This document shows, in pieces, positions 1-11,117 of a stretch of DNA of 64,000 nt. Each line of letters begins with the position of its first letter. Position 1 is the first letter of the stretch. This stretch comes from Trichaptum fuscoviolaceum (taxonomy: Eukaryota; Basidiomycota; Agaricomycetes; Hymenochaetales; Trichaptaceae). A program made the position numbers and the translations under genes. Under the pieces are notes generated by a model. That model was not told where the DNA came from, did not search any database, and saw only the letters and a list, made by a program, of their open reading frames with translations. The stretch lies in assembly GCA_910574455.1 (NCBI GenBank), contig CAJSYZ010000007.1, positions 5,761,974-5,825,973 on the forward strand, given 5' to 3'.

Positions 1-1
1 C

Positions 2-175
2 GTCGCGCACAAGAACAGCGATGCACCACGCACGCAAGGAGTAGAGCTTGGACCAACGGATAGCGGATGTGGTGACGGTTGCACAACCCACACCGAATTG
101 GAGGATTTGATACACGTCCTCGCTGCAAATAAGGAGGAGCACGCCGACCACATATCCATTTGCTCGTTGGACTAG
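2..175 (+). CDS. Family X protein, copy 1, 3' end only (unknown function)
   Basis: The window opens inside the last exon of a gene. The frame starting at base 2 runs open to a TAG at 173-175 and ends in the residues HADHISICSLD. The two other copies in this window end in QVSICSVD (57667) and QKSICSLD (63182). The upstream residues DAPR...ELG also align with copy 3. This makes it a third member of a local gene family that I do not recognise. The rest of the gene lies before the window. Its 3' flank shares a conserved box with the other copies. Confidence 0.75.
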   Translation, partial: VAHKNSDAPRTQGVELGPTDSGCGDGCTTHTELEDLIHVLAANKEEHADHISICSLD

Positions 176-900
176 ACTTCTAATGGGACCCAAGAGCGCT
201 GGAAGAGGAGGAGGGCATGAAGGCATGAATGAATGGGTTAAAGGACTTTGTCGATGATGATTGACTGCGTTTCTTGATTGAATTCTATGGGCGTCAAATG
301 AGGCGCCGGGTATATCTTTTTGTTTCGAATGTAGAGACCGTAGTTGGCAGATTTCAATTTGCATGGGTGGGTGTACTGAATTTTGATGGTGATGTGCGAT
401 TGAAGACCGGGACATTGAAAAGGAAAAGACTCTAGGACAGAAGAATAATCAGCGATGTCTTCCCGGTTGCCCGGGCGGTTCAGACATATCAATCGAGCAA
501 CAGCACTATTTCAAGACAATCAAACTGTAGCTGACTGGATACTTGCGTCCATGCGAGAAAGTGCCAGAAAGTGCGAAGTCACCTCCCAACGGAAGTGCTT
601 AGCACACGTACGTTACGATGAAAAGCGCCCGTGGTGCAGAAGGCGATGTCCTTGCATAAATCACAAACTCAAAAGAAAGCAGGCACCTCAGCTCATAAGT
701 TGTATCGTAATCTGTCATTACAGTGTATCCGATTCATTTCCTTATTTGGACTTGTATCCGATTCACACATATGATGCATTTCCATATAAAGAGATTTATT
801 ATGTCAGGTTATGTCATAGTTTAGTATTTACAGAACAAATTGGATTGCATTATACATCAGTAGTCGTGAGAATTATAAGACAATTATATAGCGCTGTCTG
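176..900. other. 3' flank of family X copy 1 with a conserved box and an inverted-repeat arm
   Basis: Around 283-315 lies a box containing GGCGTCAAATGAGGCGCCG, also found after the stop codons of X copy 2 (about 57780) and copy 3 (about 63273). Bases 689-764 are the left arm of an inverted repeat whose partner is 51300-51389. The open frame at 455-901 runs through this repeat and has no recognisable protein features. I see no gene here. Confidence 0.5.
689..764. repeat. Left arm of long-range inverted repeat (partner 51300-51389)
   Basis: The sequence beginning CAGCTCATAAGTTGTATCGT is repeated on the opposite strand ending at 51389, with near identity over about 65 bases and then an insertion in the right arm. 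Both arms carry the motif GTATCCGATTC twice. The arms enclose about 50.7 kb. No clear target-site duplication is visible beside them. Confidence 0.7.
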
Positions 901-904
901 AGCC

Positions 905-1282
905 AGCTTGTCCCCGCCACGAATGGAAAGCCTTGATTAGAACGATCCTGCACACAATCTCACCAGTCCCAGAAGACGATGAAACCGCTTTCACAAGCAC
1001 CTCACCATGCCATGCTTGAACTGGCCACGATCCAGCACCCTTCATTGCTAGACTGCTCCTTTCCTTGAAGTTCATGTACACCCGCTCATTCGTCCGCCTT
1101 TCCAACACAGCGTACACATTTGAGTCTGTAGCCCATGCGAAGGAAGAGCCGTTGCCGAACACCTTGTTTGGCCGGGCCAGCGCAGTGACTCTCTGTCTCC
1201 GACCACCACGGAGATGAAGCGCCCGTCGGGAGAGTGTTAAAGGACATCGGGAAAATCTCCGCCGTACCGAGTTCTCGCACAC
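905..1282 (-). pseudogene. COPB2 (beta'-COP, Sec27) middle fragment, inverted
   Basis: On the minus strand, residues VRELGTAEIFP, then FGNGSSFAWATDSNVYAVLE, RVYMNFKER and MKGAGSW match the segment after the WD40 repeats of coatomer beta' subunit, which coats Golgi-to-ER transport vesicles. At least one frame change is needed to read through. This is exactly the part missing from the COPB2 pseudogene at 4178-5881 on the other strand, where the text jumps from KLGRDEPS to PLGNIPAHNR. The simplest reading is that this piece was moved and inverted. Family recognition is strong; the rearrangement path is inference. Confidence 0.8.
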
Positions 1283-2260
1283 ATCAGGGAATCTTCTTTT
1301 TTGCTTACAGCTACTTAAAGTTACTTAAACGGTCTGATATTTCCGGAAGCCCTGGAAAGTAAAATGTTACTGATTTACTGATTTCAGGCATGTGGTTTCA
1401 TTATTCAGGAAGGGCCTTACTGAAATCAGTGTCGTCAACTTAAATCAGTGCTCTCAGTGCTCTCAGTGCATCAGCAATCAGACATTCAGGTTATTTAAAT
1501 CAGTGTATAAGCATCAGGGAAAAGTTTTTAAAATGATAATATGATTACATACAATAACATACAATATAACAGGTAAAATCGTCCCTAATGTATCTCGGGT
1601 TCCAGTATCAAATATATTGACCTTATCAGGCACGTAAAATTCAATACAAAGTGTGCCATGATTACAGCTACTATCTTAGGCAATCAGCATTATGGCTCTT
1701 TTATTCTGTAAAATGCAATACATGGCTTAGCAGCCTGTTAGGGTTTGTACCGGATTTCAGTGTTTGTATTGCGCATATAGTGACTAAAATTTAGTATATA
1801 TGCTGTCATTATGGTGACCTATGTAAATAATTCTGCCGCAGTTAATGGGATTATGTAGTTTACATACTCTAGCTTTCATTGTAATGTCTAGCAGCATGGT
1901 AGCGATGACACCGTAATGTGTCGATGATAATGCATGATAGCGATGCTGGGAGCTATCTTTAGATACAAGGCACCATGTCATGACAGCGATGCCAATGAAT
2001 GATGGGCCCTGATCATGAATTCTAGGCCATATATAGTTTATATTTAGTTACAAATGACATCAGACTGCCGGCTCCGATGACAAATTAGTACTCCTTATAA
2101 TCAAATTTATGTTACATCAGGTCTATCGTTGGGTATCTATGCTGGCTCGCCGACAGCTCTTTTATTTAATTCTGGCCGTTGTCAATGGCTGATGATGGTT
2201 AATAATGAGTTATATTAATATTAACGTGCTATTGTACATCATACACTATACTAATGTCAT
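1283..2260. other. Non-coding, AT-rich stretch with a dispersed repeat
   Basis: About 1315-1490 (direct and inverted runs around TTACTGAAATCAGTG) is similar to the reverse complement of about 29165-29290 inside element B, so it is a dispersed repeat. The rest has no supported gene. Confidence 0.4.
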
Positions 2261-2440
2261 TCAGATGCACGTCGGAGATCGAGCATGCCCCTGGGTAACG
2301 CTTGCGGAACCATCGAGGAATGAACGCACTCTCATACAGTGCGTTGGCTTCAAGATCCTTGCAATTCCTACCACGGAAGGGCAACTAGTAACACAAGGCG
2401 GCATCAGCGTAAGTGAAGGTATAGCGCAAAAGAGCTCACC
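2261..2440 (-). pseudogene. Duplicated fragment of the neighbouring kinase gene
   Basis: The minus-strand residues EANALYESAFIPRWFRKRYP closely match EANAHYKYAFIPRWFRERYP in the kinase gene beginning 0.7 kb away, and the exon edge before it is also shared. Only this piece is recognisable, so it is a partial tandem duplication. After the match the sequence diverges. Confidence 0.6.
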
Positions 2441-2779
2441 TGCCAAAGACAAGGCTGTTTGCGCAGCATCTCTAATGCTCCTTGCCGGAAGCATAGGCGA
2501 CGGGATGGGCTCGTTCAATGGGATTGTTGCGAACTGGTGGGGCTGACGGCTGAGATGAACGAGGATCTCTTTGACTCTGAGGCCAACTGCGAGACGATCC
2601 TCTCGCAAATCGGGAGAGAACGCTGGCATGGCAATGGGCGAAAAGCAGGCTGGAAATTCTTTCCCTGGTCGCCAGCGAAGGGGGGCGAGGAACTCGTACT
2701 CAGCGGGTCAGGACGCCAGCGCATGGAGCCTTCGGGTCGTCGACAAGAACGCACATGCTGAGGTACGCGCCTTCCTGGA

Positions 2780-3880
2780 CCTTATGTGGTGCAGTCTTCC
2801 ACCAGCGGGGACAGGCTGTGTCTTATTTGCGACCTGATCCCAGTTTCTGCGGCGGAGGTTAGCTAGAGAATGGCGCAGATACGGTTGATTGACTTACACT
2901 CCTCGGAAGTACCGGCTCTGCAAGGTATCCTGCATCAGGATGCGATGGTCTGGGTTCTTGGCTAGCAAACACCGCATCAGATGACATGCCTCTGGGTAGC
3001 GCTCGCGGAACCATCGAGGAATGAACGCGTATTTGTAATGTGCGTTTGCTTCAGGATCCTTGTGATCCCTCCCATGGAAGGGCAGCTAATAAAGGCGGTG
3101 TCAGTGAGGGTGATGGGTTGGAACGGACGAAACTCACTCTGCCAAAGCCAAGCTCGTAGAACATGACGCCAACGGAAAAACTGTCGGCCTTGTACGAGTA
3201 ATGGTCGCCACAAAGCATCTCTGGTGCCATGTAGCCCGTCGTGCCACACTTGCCCTTAGTCCTGTGCCAATAGTCATTGTAAGTTAGTACCTCGTCATTG
3301 CTTACCGCATGTCCTTTGAAAACGTGTGCGAGGCCGAAGTCCCCAATGACGAGCCGACCGTGCTCATCCATGAAGACGTTGTCGGGCATAAGGTCGCGAT
3401 GGACAATGGCCTGGCTGTGCAAGGTGCCCACGGCATAGCACTACAAATAAATGTGAGACACAACTTTGGGGAAAGGAAGCGAAGATGTACAAGTTGCACC
3501 ATGATGAACTTGATTTCATGCATGCGGAACAGCTTCTTCGCGTTGCTCATCGCAACTCGCAAGGTACCGCCGGCGGCCAAGCTCTGGATGTTGATGAAGT
3601 TGTGCGGGTCCATGAAGCATTCTATAAGAGGGGTAAAATAGGGTGAGTTGAGCAAAGCCAGGTCAGAAAGGATCTTCTTCTCTGTCAACATGTCCCGACT
3701 GTCTCGGTCGACATTCACGCATGGAATCTGCTTGATCACGACCTTCTTGCCGTATTCGCGGTAGGAGATGTCCATGTCTTGGAAGACGCGGCTGAATCCG
3801 CCTTTCCCGAGGACGGATTGTTGTCAAGTCGTTTGCAGAGCGCCAGCGTCCGTGTTCCCGCGCGACACTGCCACCGTGCC
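2780..3880 (-). pseudogene. AGC-like protein kinase gene, probably decaying
   Basis: Minus-strand exons give a kinase domain in order: glycine loop LGKGGFSRVF, VVIK lysine, glutamate region EKKIL, catalytic loop HRDLMPDN, IGDFGLAHVF, GTTGYMAPE, KADSFSVGVMFYEL, and a tail FIPRWFRERYPEA...YFRGV then NWDQVANKTQ, which resembles the C-terminal end of AGC-type kinase domains. GT-AG introns lie near 3435-3500 and 3260-3305. Oddities: the catalytic-loop lysine (HRDLK) is methionine, an in-frame stop lies just upstream of the glycine loop, and I could not keep frame across the second intron. It may be a pseudokinase or a pseudogene. The substrate is unknown. Confidence 0.6.
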
Positions 3881-4169
3881 ACAGGTGTAACATAGTATGC
3901 AAGCATACAGTCACACTCAGGTGGCACAGTAGTAAATCATCAAAAAAAGAAGATAAAATATGAGTATAATACAATCACATACCATCAACAGCAGAAATGC
4001 TTAGATTTGAAGGCCATCCTGGGGATGGATGGTCGGAGGAGGGGATGGATGGACAACGACGAAGGGGAAAGAGAGAGAGAGGGAGGAGGAGAGCTCGTTG
4101 AACGCGACGCGTGACGGTCTTGTTGGTAATTCAAACTCCGCAGCATCATCGTGCCTCAAGGCTCAAATC

Positions 4170-5881
4170 GCTAAGTCCGTGACTTCCAGCTACGGGTCTT
4201 CAATTACAACACTCACGAGAAAGTGACTGCATTCGAGGCCCATCCTGATTACATTCGATGCCTGGTTGCTCATCCTATGCTTAGCATTGTGTTGACGGGC
4301 TGCGATGATATGACCATCAAAGCATGGGACTGGGATGAACAGTGGAAGTGTATTCGGGTGCGTACATCCACCTCTTCAGAATCAGACCTCGTCTAATCGT
4401 CTCTGAAGATATTTGAAGGATACACGCACTACATTATGACCTTGTCTTCAACCCCAAGAGCACCAACACCTTTGCCTCCTCTTGTCTTGATCGCACCGTG
4501 AAGATGTGGTCGCTCGGTTCCTCGACGCCGAATTTCACCTACGTCGACTTCCACCCCGGTGCAGACAAGCCATACATTGTCACGAGCGGTGACGACCGAA
4601 CAATAAAAGTCTGGGACTACCTCAGCAACACCTGTTTACAGACATTGGAGGGACACACCAACAATGTCTCGTTTGCCGCATTCCACCCTGATCTGCCCTT
4701 GATCGTCGTTTGGAGGATGGTACGATCAAGATCTGGTACCCGGACACGTACCGCCTCGAAAATACCTCGAGCTACGCTCTTGTACGCGCATGGTGCATTA
4801 CCGTCCGACCGCAGGGGAACGAGGTTGGCGAAGGGTATGACGAAGGTGTGGTCGTGGTCAAACTTGGCCGTGACGAGCCTTCCACAAGCAAGTTTCCTCT
4901 CTTCATCCTAGACTTCTACACGCTAACATGGAATGATAGCCGCTGGGCAACATCCCCGCTCACAACCGTGTTTATCTTGCCGATAAAGACATTAAAGTGT
5001 TCGGTTACTCCCTGTCTTTGAACCTCACCGAGTATCAGAGTGCAATCCTGCGTGGGGATATGGAGGCTGCGGAGGAGATCCCGCCGACTGTACCGAAAGA
5101 GCAGCGGAGCAAAGTCGCGCGTTTCCTAGAAGCCCGAGGTACGTCTTTGATAACCATCGAATTCAGCAGAAAAACTGACTCAATCGCTCTCCCTTTCACA
5201 GATCTTAAGGAGCTCGCGTTACAGGTTACAACAGACCCTGATCACAAGTTTGACCTCGCACTTCAACTCAACGATCTAGACGCGGCCCTGGAGATTGCAC
5301 GTACAACACCCATGCACAAGGCGGAGTCGAAGTGGAAGGCTGTCGGTGACCGCGCGCTGGCCGTCTGGCGCCTCGACCTAGCACGGGAACGCTTTGAGAA
5401 TGCAGGGGATCTGAGCGCTCTCATGCTCCTTCTGCTAGTGATAGGCGACCGGGATGGTCTCAAGAAACTCGCTGAGCAAGCCGGTGAGTATTCATACCGT
5501 TTTAAATAGCTCCTTAGGTTTCTGAGGATTTATTGTAGAGGAGAAGGGCCAAAACAACCTTGCGTTCGCGAGTCGGCTGCAGCTCGGCGACGCGACTGCA
5601 TGCGTCGACCTGCTGGTGAAGACCGACAGAGCGCCGGAAGCTGTGCTCTTCGCTCGTACATTTGCGCCTAGGTATGTGATACATCTATTCAAAGGATGAA
5701 GAGGCTGTTTATTCCTTCCCTCAATACTCCTCGTAGCCTCGTCCCAAAGACCGTGAGTGCATGGCGGACAAATCTCGATTTAAAAGGCCGCAAAAAGATC
5801 GCGACAGCAATCGCATCACCCGAGGAAAACCCTGAGCTTTTCTCTGAAGGGTGGGCGGACGCACTAGAAAGAGGAAGGTGA
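4170..5881 (+). pseudogene. COPB2 (beta'-COP, Sec27) pseudogene, N-part joined to C-part
   Basis: WD40 residues DFQLRVFNYNTHEKV, FEAHPDYIRCL, DDMTIKAWDWD, LDRTVKMWSLGSSTPNFT, DDRTIKVWDYLS and LEGHTNNVSFAAFHP, then EDGTIKIW, identify coatomer beta'. The C-terminal half follows: LADKDIKVFGYSLSLNLTEY, LRGDMEAAEEIPP, DLKELALQVTTDPDHKFDLA, LDAALEIART and PELFSEGW. It is broken: the first ~70 residues are absent, a 1-base deletion lies near 4440, about seven residues are lost after STPNFT, a frame break lies near 4705, and the middle domain is gone (now at 905-1282, inverted). An intact copy must exist elsewhere if the organism is viable. Confidence 0.85.
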
Positions 5882-7005
5882 TGGAAGTGCAGCAGGCTGG
5901 CATACAAGTGATCGGACATTCTGGTACGTGTCCCATTTTACCTGCTGCACACTGCAAATAATCATATTACAACGTCTTTTGGAGGCTTGAGGTTACACGG
6001 AAAATGCATGATCCTCACGTATTTTAGCAGAGGTGATGATCCTACGCATGTCCCACCCATCCCCAAATGCGCGCGAATACATCATGGCCCTCGGTTTACT
6101 CCTCTTGTCTCATGCCCCCGGACAACCGATTACTGTTACGCTGGAGATGTACAATGAGACGCTCACTCGTCAGATTACTCCCAATGTTCGCACCTACAAG
6201 ACTATGATTCTGGCATTGTGCGAGTGTGACAAGGAGGTCCAACGAGTCATCGGTCAGCTCGAATGGCGGCAAAGGCGGCGTGAATTCAATGCCAAGAGAT
6301 ACACGTTGGATTTACCAGAATTGGAGCAGGTTCAATTGCTTCGTATGGAAGATAACTTTAAAGGGAATCTATCATGTTCTCCTCCGTTCTTGCGCGCTTC
6401 ATTGCAATGTCGACGCTGCAGTTCGTATCTGGACCCATATCGAAGACATCACCCATTTTCAACCCAATGCTATGTGCTATCTCCTGAGTACCTACGTGTC
6501 GACCGGCGACATATAATTAGCACAAGACGTGTTCACGGAGTTCTGTTTGGCCTCGGCCGAGGGTCGCGTCTCCTGGGACGTTGCAGAAGGCATCGAGGAT
6601 CTTTCGACTCACATCCTTAGCGACGACGTACGCCCTGGGCAGGCGCGTGCGGCGCAAATGCTCATGTGGATAAAGATAGCCGATGCGTATTTCCTGGCGA
6701 AGCAGCCCGTGAAGGCTTTTGCACTTCTCGAGGAAATGATAGACACGAAAGCAAGTGTTCTGTTCGTCCCGGCCGATGTTCCCCCTCCCTGCTCAGCGGT
6801 CTATACTGCCTTCATAACTGGGTCAATACGGAGCGATGACATACACTCGGCCCTCGCGTGTTCAGATGCTAGAGCAGAATACAGTCGCCGTGCACGCTTT
6901 GGAGCCTTTGCTGCGCACACCGCACCCCAATCAGGCCGCCTGGAACACGATACTCGAAGCACTGGCAAAGGAAAAGATGCTCCCCAAATTCAACCGCCTA
7001 TACTG

Positions 7006-7170
7006 TGTTGAGGACTGTGATTATGGCGGCGAGCACATTACCCGATTTGGGTTCAGATACGGGCTGACTTGTCACACATGTATATATTTCTCGTAGCACA
7101 TTACTATACGGACCATCGTTCTCTGCTCTTGACTGCCACCATCTGTGGCACACTCTCTAGACTCTCAATA
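7006..7170 (+). repeat. 5' LTR of gag-only element copy 1
   Basis: 165 bp beginning TGTTGAGG and ending CTCTCAATA. It appears identical to 8405-8569. Copy 2 LTRs end in CTAACA, so the final bases here have drifted from the usual CA. Confidence 0.9.
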
Positions 7171-7276
7171 GGTTATGAGCCTCTTGCTCTAACTGTCTGC
7201 CGCATACATCTACTACATCTGCCAGTGTCTGTCTGTCCGTCTGTTGAAGCCTGTCTGTCTTTATTTGGAAGCTAGT

Positions 7277-8203
7277 ATGTCTGAATCTGGAAGCGAGGCT
7301 GACAAGGTGCCTGGTGCCACCGGGCCTCTTCGCCTGCACGACAAGAATTACTCGGAATGGACCATGCGCATGGAGGCTGCCTTAGTTCGGAAGGACTTAT
7401 GGACCATGATTGAGCCTATTGTGGACATAGAAGGAAAGACTCCGGCAGAAATTCAAGATGCCTTGGACAAGGCCCTGAAGAAGCGGTCGGCAACGAAAAT
7501 GGCACAAGCGCGCGCTATGCTTATTGAGCGTGCCGATAAATCGCAATTGGTCCACATGCAAGATAAAGACCCGCATGTGATTTGGCAGGCTGTCAAGGCG
7601 ACACATAAGGCTCAGGGTCTGGCTACAAGACTGTCACTTCGGAGAACTTTCCTTTCGGCTAAGAAGTGAGCTTTGGAACCCATGTCTGGCTGGATCAGCA
7701 GGGTCAAATCAATTCGTTGGGACCTCGAACAAATTGGTGTCCGAATTGACGATGAAGACCTTATTTTGGCTCTCACGATGGGTCTGGACTCCTCTTACGA
7801 ATCTTTCGTTATTTCCCTTGATGGTACACCACCGGAGGTGATGACCTTGGACTTTATTATTTCCCGGCTAATCAATGAAGAAGCTCGTCGGTCAACTTAT
7901 GATGCCTCCGAGTCCACGGAAGCCGCTCTCACGAGCAAGTCCACTGGCAACCACTCTCGTTTCCGTTCCGCCGGCGGCGGTTCCCCTCGCAAGCCGGACT
8001 TTGCGTGCTGGCGCTGTGGCGAGACTGGACATACTCACGACTTCTGTAAGGCAATTCCACAACACAAAGATAACAACAGCAACAACAACAACAACAATAA
8101 CAACAACAGTAATAACCCGACTGCGCAGGAAAAGGCATCTCTGGCATTCCAAGCCCCGGTTCCCGCATCGGCCTTGCTTGCCCATAATAATTATGTATTT
8201 TGA
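7277..8203 (+). pseudogene. Copia-type Gag protein with one nonsense codon
   Basis: The ATG at 7277 starts a protein with the copia-gag (DUF4219/UBN2-like) pattern LHDKNYSEWTMRMEAALVRK and a CCHC zinc knuckle CWRCGETGHTHDFC, then an asparagine run from an (AAC)n tract. A TGA at 7667-7669 interrupts it; copy 2 has CGA at the same codon, so this is a C-to-T nonsense change. Otherwise the frame is open to 8203. Gag forms the particle that packages element RNA. Confidence 0.85.
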
Positions 8204-8404
8204 TGTCTGATGTTACGTTTAGGGGGAGTTTGGCTGTCACACTGTCGTCACACCGTGACTGTATGTCTGTCTGTCTCTCTGTCTGTCTGTCTGTCTCCCG
8301 GTGTCTGCCTTATATTGTCTGGTTCTTTTTGTCTGCGGGTACTCTCACATTTCTATGTTTTTATTTCCTGTATTTTTTGTCAGAGTGTGCTCGCCGAGGG
8401 GGAG

Positions 8405-8569
8405 TGTTGAGGACTGTGATTATGGCGGCGAGCACATTACCCGATTTGGGTTCAGATACGGGCTGACTTGTCACACATGTATATATTTCTCGTAGCACAT
8501 TACTATACGGACCATCGTTCTCTGCTCTTGACTGCCACCATCTGTGGCACACTCTCTAGACTCTCAATA
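8405..8569 (+). repeat. 3' LTR of gag-only element copy 1
   Basis: 165 bp, apparently identical to the 5' LTR, which points to a young insertion. It is preceded by the purine tract GAGGGGGAG. Confidence 0.9.
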
Positions 8570-9022
8570 TACTGCACTCTGCTGGATGTGGCCGATTGCG
8601 ACGGTTTGCATATCAGCGACTACGACCGGATCGCCATCTTCGAGCTCAGAGTCGAGAATCTCCGCCGCCATCCTGATCTTCCTAAGGAGGAGTTCAACGA
8701 GACCGTGTCGTACCTCCTCAATCTGGAATACCGCACGGGCGCCATCACGTACTCGCTCGGGCACAGCCACGATGATTTCTTCATCGCCTTCCTCGGTGTC
8801 TGGGCCCAGCGCGGTCAGTACGCCGACGCCTAGTAGCTCCTCGAGAAATTTGTTCAGTAAGGCGTGCAGTTCCTCGACGACGCGAAGGCATCTGGCGAGC
8901 TCGATGCGCAGATGATCATCAGTCGGTGCTGCACAGCGCGATGGACAGAGTCCTTCTTATCAAGGACAAGGATGGGGAATTACCGCACTCATGCACTGGA
9001 TTTTGTCACTCGCCTCGGCTCA

Positions 9023-10419
9023 GTCATGACTAGAGCATGACACGGGTGCGAGTCACCCGTAGGTACCTGTAGGTACCTGTGCCAAGAAACCTGCGGTTAC
9101 GGGTCACCCGCACGCAGGTACCTGTTTCCCACGGCTACCTGCGGATCCAGGTATGACTTTTTTTTACCCAGGTACCTGCGCAGGTACTCACGAGTACCTG
9201 CGCAGTCACGTGCACTCGTCATGAGTGCGACGAACGCAACGATGTACCATTACTTTTATACATTCTACTCGACATGAAACATACTTTTCGAGATCCCCGA
9301 AGCCGCCTACTACGACAACGACGTCGCGCGCCATGACCGCTTCCGCGCCGGCTGTGCGCTGTCCGCGCTTACGCGTCCATCGCGTCTCTCTGCGCTCAGA
9401 GACTGCCCGCAAGTCCTTCGCCCTCGCGGTTGACCGCGAGACGGAACGAGGCCGCGAGCTCGGTGATACCGTTGCACGCCTGCCGGTGTGCATCACACTC
9501 AACTGCAACCATCCAGATCATATTATACTTCCTTCGCACGCGCAGTCGTCGTATGTCCCAACCTCTACAAGCTCGACATCTCGCTCTATGGCCGCGGTGT
9601 GTTTGCACTACATACGGAGGGCGCCGTTGACGCAGCACGCGTGTGCAAGACGGTCCCATCATTCGATGCCAGCACCAACTTGGCGATGATCAGGCTAGAA
9701 TCTTGGGTGGAATCGGTCAGACAAAGGCTTGCTGATACTTTGCAGTATGTCTTCTTCACCTTTTCATTTCCCTCTCATGCTAATCTCCACCGCTTGTCGC
9801 CCTCGACATGCTGCTCGTCCGGCAACCGCAGCATTCCACTGTCGTCTGCACTCATGATGCCGTCTCACAAGCAGTACGCGTCGTCAGCCAACTTTCACCG
9901 GCGCAACCGCCGTCGCCCCGGACACGCGGCCTCCTCACCCTCTCCTCGCCCATCCACATTCGCCCAAGCCAGGGTGCCCTCCGAGCGGGCATCGAACGAT
10001 GACGCACTCGCACCCTAGCCCACACCTGCTTTACTCTCGAAGGTTAGCTCACATGCTGCGCCTGTGAACTCCGCCCAAGGATGCCTGGCAAAGCGTCGTC
10101 GCCGTGGCCCCATTCCTTTCCCCCATACTGTTTCTTTCGCCATTGCCGCCGCAGCCCCACGCCTTCCAATCGGCCGTGGTCCATGCAAGGCTGTCTACCC
10201 TGGTAAGTCATTATATTATTATATCTCTTTACATATAGCTAACTACCTGCAGGTGCCAACAGGTACCTGCAATACCTGCAGGTAACGGGTGCGGGTGCAC
10301 CTGGATCCGTTTCCCACGGATCCAGGTCGGATCCAGGTAGCACTTTTTTTTGCGCAGGTACCTGCATTCGCGGATCACGGGTACCTACGGGTGCACCCGT
10401 GTCATGCTCTAGTCATGAC
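9023..10419. mobile_element. hAT-like non-autonomous element, copy 1, in the PPR gene
   Basis: The element is 9031-10411, with terminal inverted repeats TAGAGCATGACACGGGTG and an exact 8-bp target duplication GTCATGAC (9023-9030 and 10412-10419). An 8-bp duplication and a TAGAG start fit the hAT superfamily. Subterminal DNA is packed with GGTACCTGCAGG-type repeats, common in hAT ends. No transposase is present. The interior holds F-box-like gene fragments. A second copy is at 36699-42073. Confidence 0.85.
9285..9740 (+). pseudogene. F-box-like protein gene fragment inside hAT-like element copy 1
   Basis: Pieces in different frames read DNDVARHDRFRAGCALSAL, then DTVARLPVCITLNCNHPDHI, then ARAVVVCPNLYKLDISLYGR and ARVCKTVPSFDAS. 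The same order of pieces occurs in element copy 2 on its minus strand. The pattern resembles Agaricomycete F-box proteins, whose bodies follow an F-box with leucine-rich segments. It is too broken to encode a protein. Naming it F-box-like is from memory of that family. Confidence 0.5.
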
Positions 10420-10612
10420 TAGATTGGACTTGCTTCCCGACATTCGCGCATGTGCGCCGATCTTGCAGGCTTACAGCGCAGCTTTGCCAAAGGAGAAGTT
10501 GGGTCTGTACCGGGACGGACGGCGCGTGCTGAAGGCGCTCGAGAGCAATAAAGAGAAGCAGTCCATGGACTGGTATTCAATCGAGGATTCCATGATAACC
10601 ATTGTACAGTAG

Positions 10613-11117
10613 CTTATATGAAAATAGAACACCTTCTGACGCCAATGTTAAGACAATTGTGTGAAAATGTAGCTCATATAACCTTCGTACAAACAGCTAT
10701 CGGACAGACACATCAATACAGTAGATTTTAAGACTCTTATATTTGATTCTAGCTGTATCTAATAACTACATCAGACCGATAGCATACCTATAATCTAATT
10801 ACCAGAGTGCTGGCAGTACGACGGAGGCCTTGTCGGATGGCAGCATGATGATATCAGATGATATGCTGCCGTCTGCATGGCAGCTCCCTGATATTGCTAA
10901 ATCGGTACGACAGCCGATTATATACGCCGGAATCGTCCGAAATCGGCTACCATTTGGGAGCCCTTTTCCCGATGAGGAAGTCATAAGGACAAAGTAAGTA
11001 CAATTATAAGTGATATAATAATATAAAATACACATGATCAAAATGGTTCATCATGTGAAGGAATCAAAGGAAAGTCAGTACCAAACAAATAAGGAGGCAA
11101 AGCAGTGAACTTTCCTC
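10613..11117. other. Intergenic region between the PPR and CLF1 pseudogenes
   Basis: Convergent 3' ends. A hairpin-forming stretch lies near 10838-10872 (GGCAGCAT...ATGCTGCC). No gene is supported. Confidence 0.4.

Larger units (their letters stand above)
7001..8574 (+). mobile_element. Gag-only LTR retrotransposon (TR-GAG type), copy 1, in the PPR gene
   Basis: Two 165-bp LTRs (7006-7170 and 8405-8569) look identical by eye and begin TGTTGAGG. A 5-bp target duplication TACTG flanks the element (7001-7005, 8570-8574). The primer-binding site GGTTATGAGCC follows the 5' LTR directly and is complementary to the anticodon-loop region of initiator tRNA-Met, the half-tRNA priming known from copia. 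A purine tract GAGGGGGAG ends right at the 3' LTR. The only coding sequence is gag; there is no protease, integrase or reverse transcriptase. It must be mobilised by enzymes from another element. Confidence 0.9.
6030..10612 (+). pseudogene. PPR (pentatricopeptide repeat) protein gene split by two transposons
   Basis: Residues ITPNVRTYKTMILALCE, VLLRSCALHCNVDAAVRIW, MCYLLSTYVSTGDI, FLAKQPVKAFALLEEMID, VYTAFITGSIRSDDIHSALA and QAAWNTILEALAKEKMLP have the helix-pair rhythm of fungal mitochondrial PPR proteins, which bind organellar RNA. The coding line stops at 7005, where the gag-only LTR element is inserted, and resumes at 8570 (CTLLDVADCDGLHISDYDRI). It is cut again at 9031-10411 by a hAT-like element and resumes as LDLLPDIRACAPILQAYSAA to a TAG at 10610. 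It also contains TAGTAG near 8830 and frame breaks near 6360, 6520 and 6870. Confidence 0.65.

Noticed and set aside
455..901. 148-residue open frame
   Set aside because: It covers the inverted-repeat arm, and the same translation appears at 51213-51452 because the DNA is repeated; no intron, motif or codon signal supports it.
884..1282. A separate 132-residue gene on the minus strand
   Set aside because: Its middle reads as COPB2 in two frames, so it is a fragment of that gene.
8078..8120. (AAC)n tract as a functional repeat
   Set aside because: It encodes the asparagine run in the Gag tail and is a simple microsatellite.
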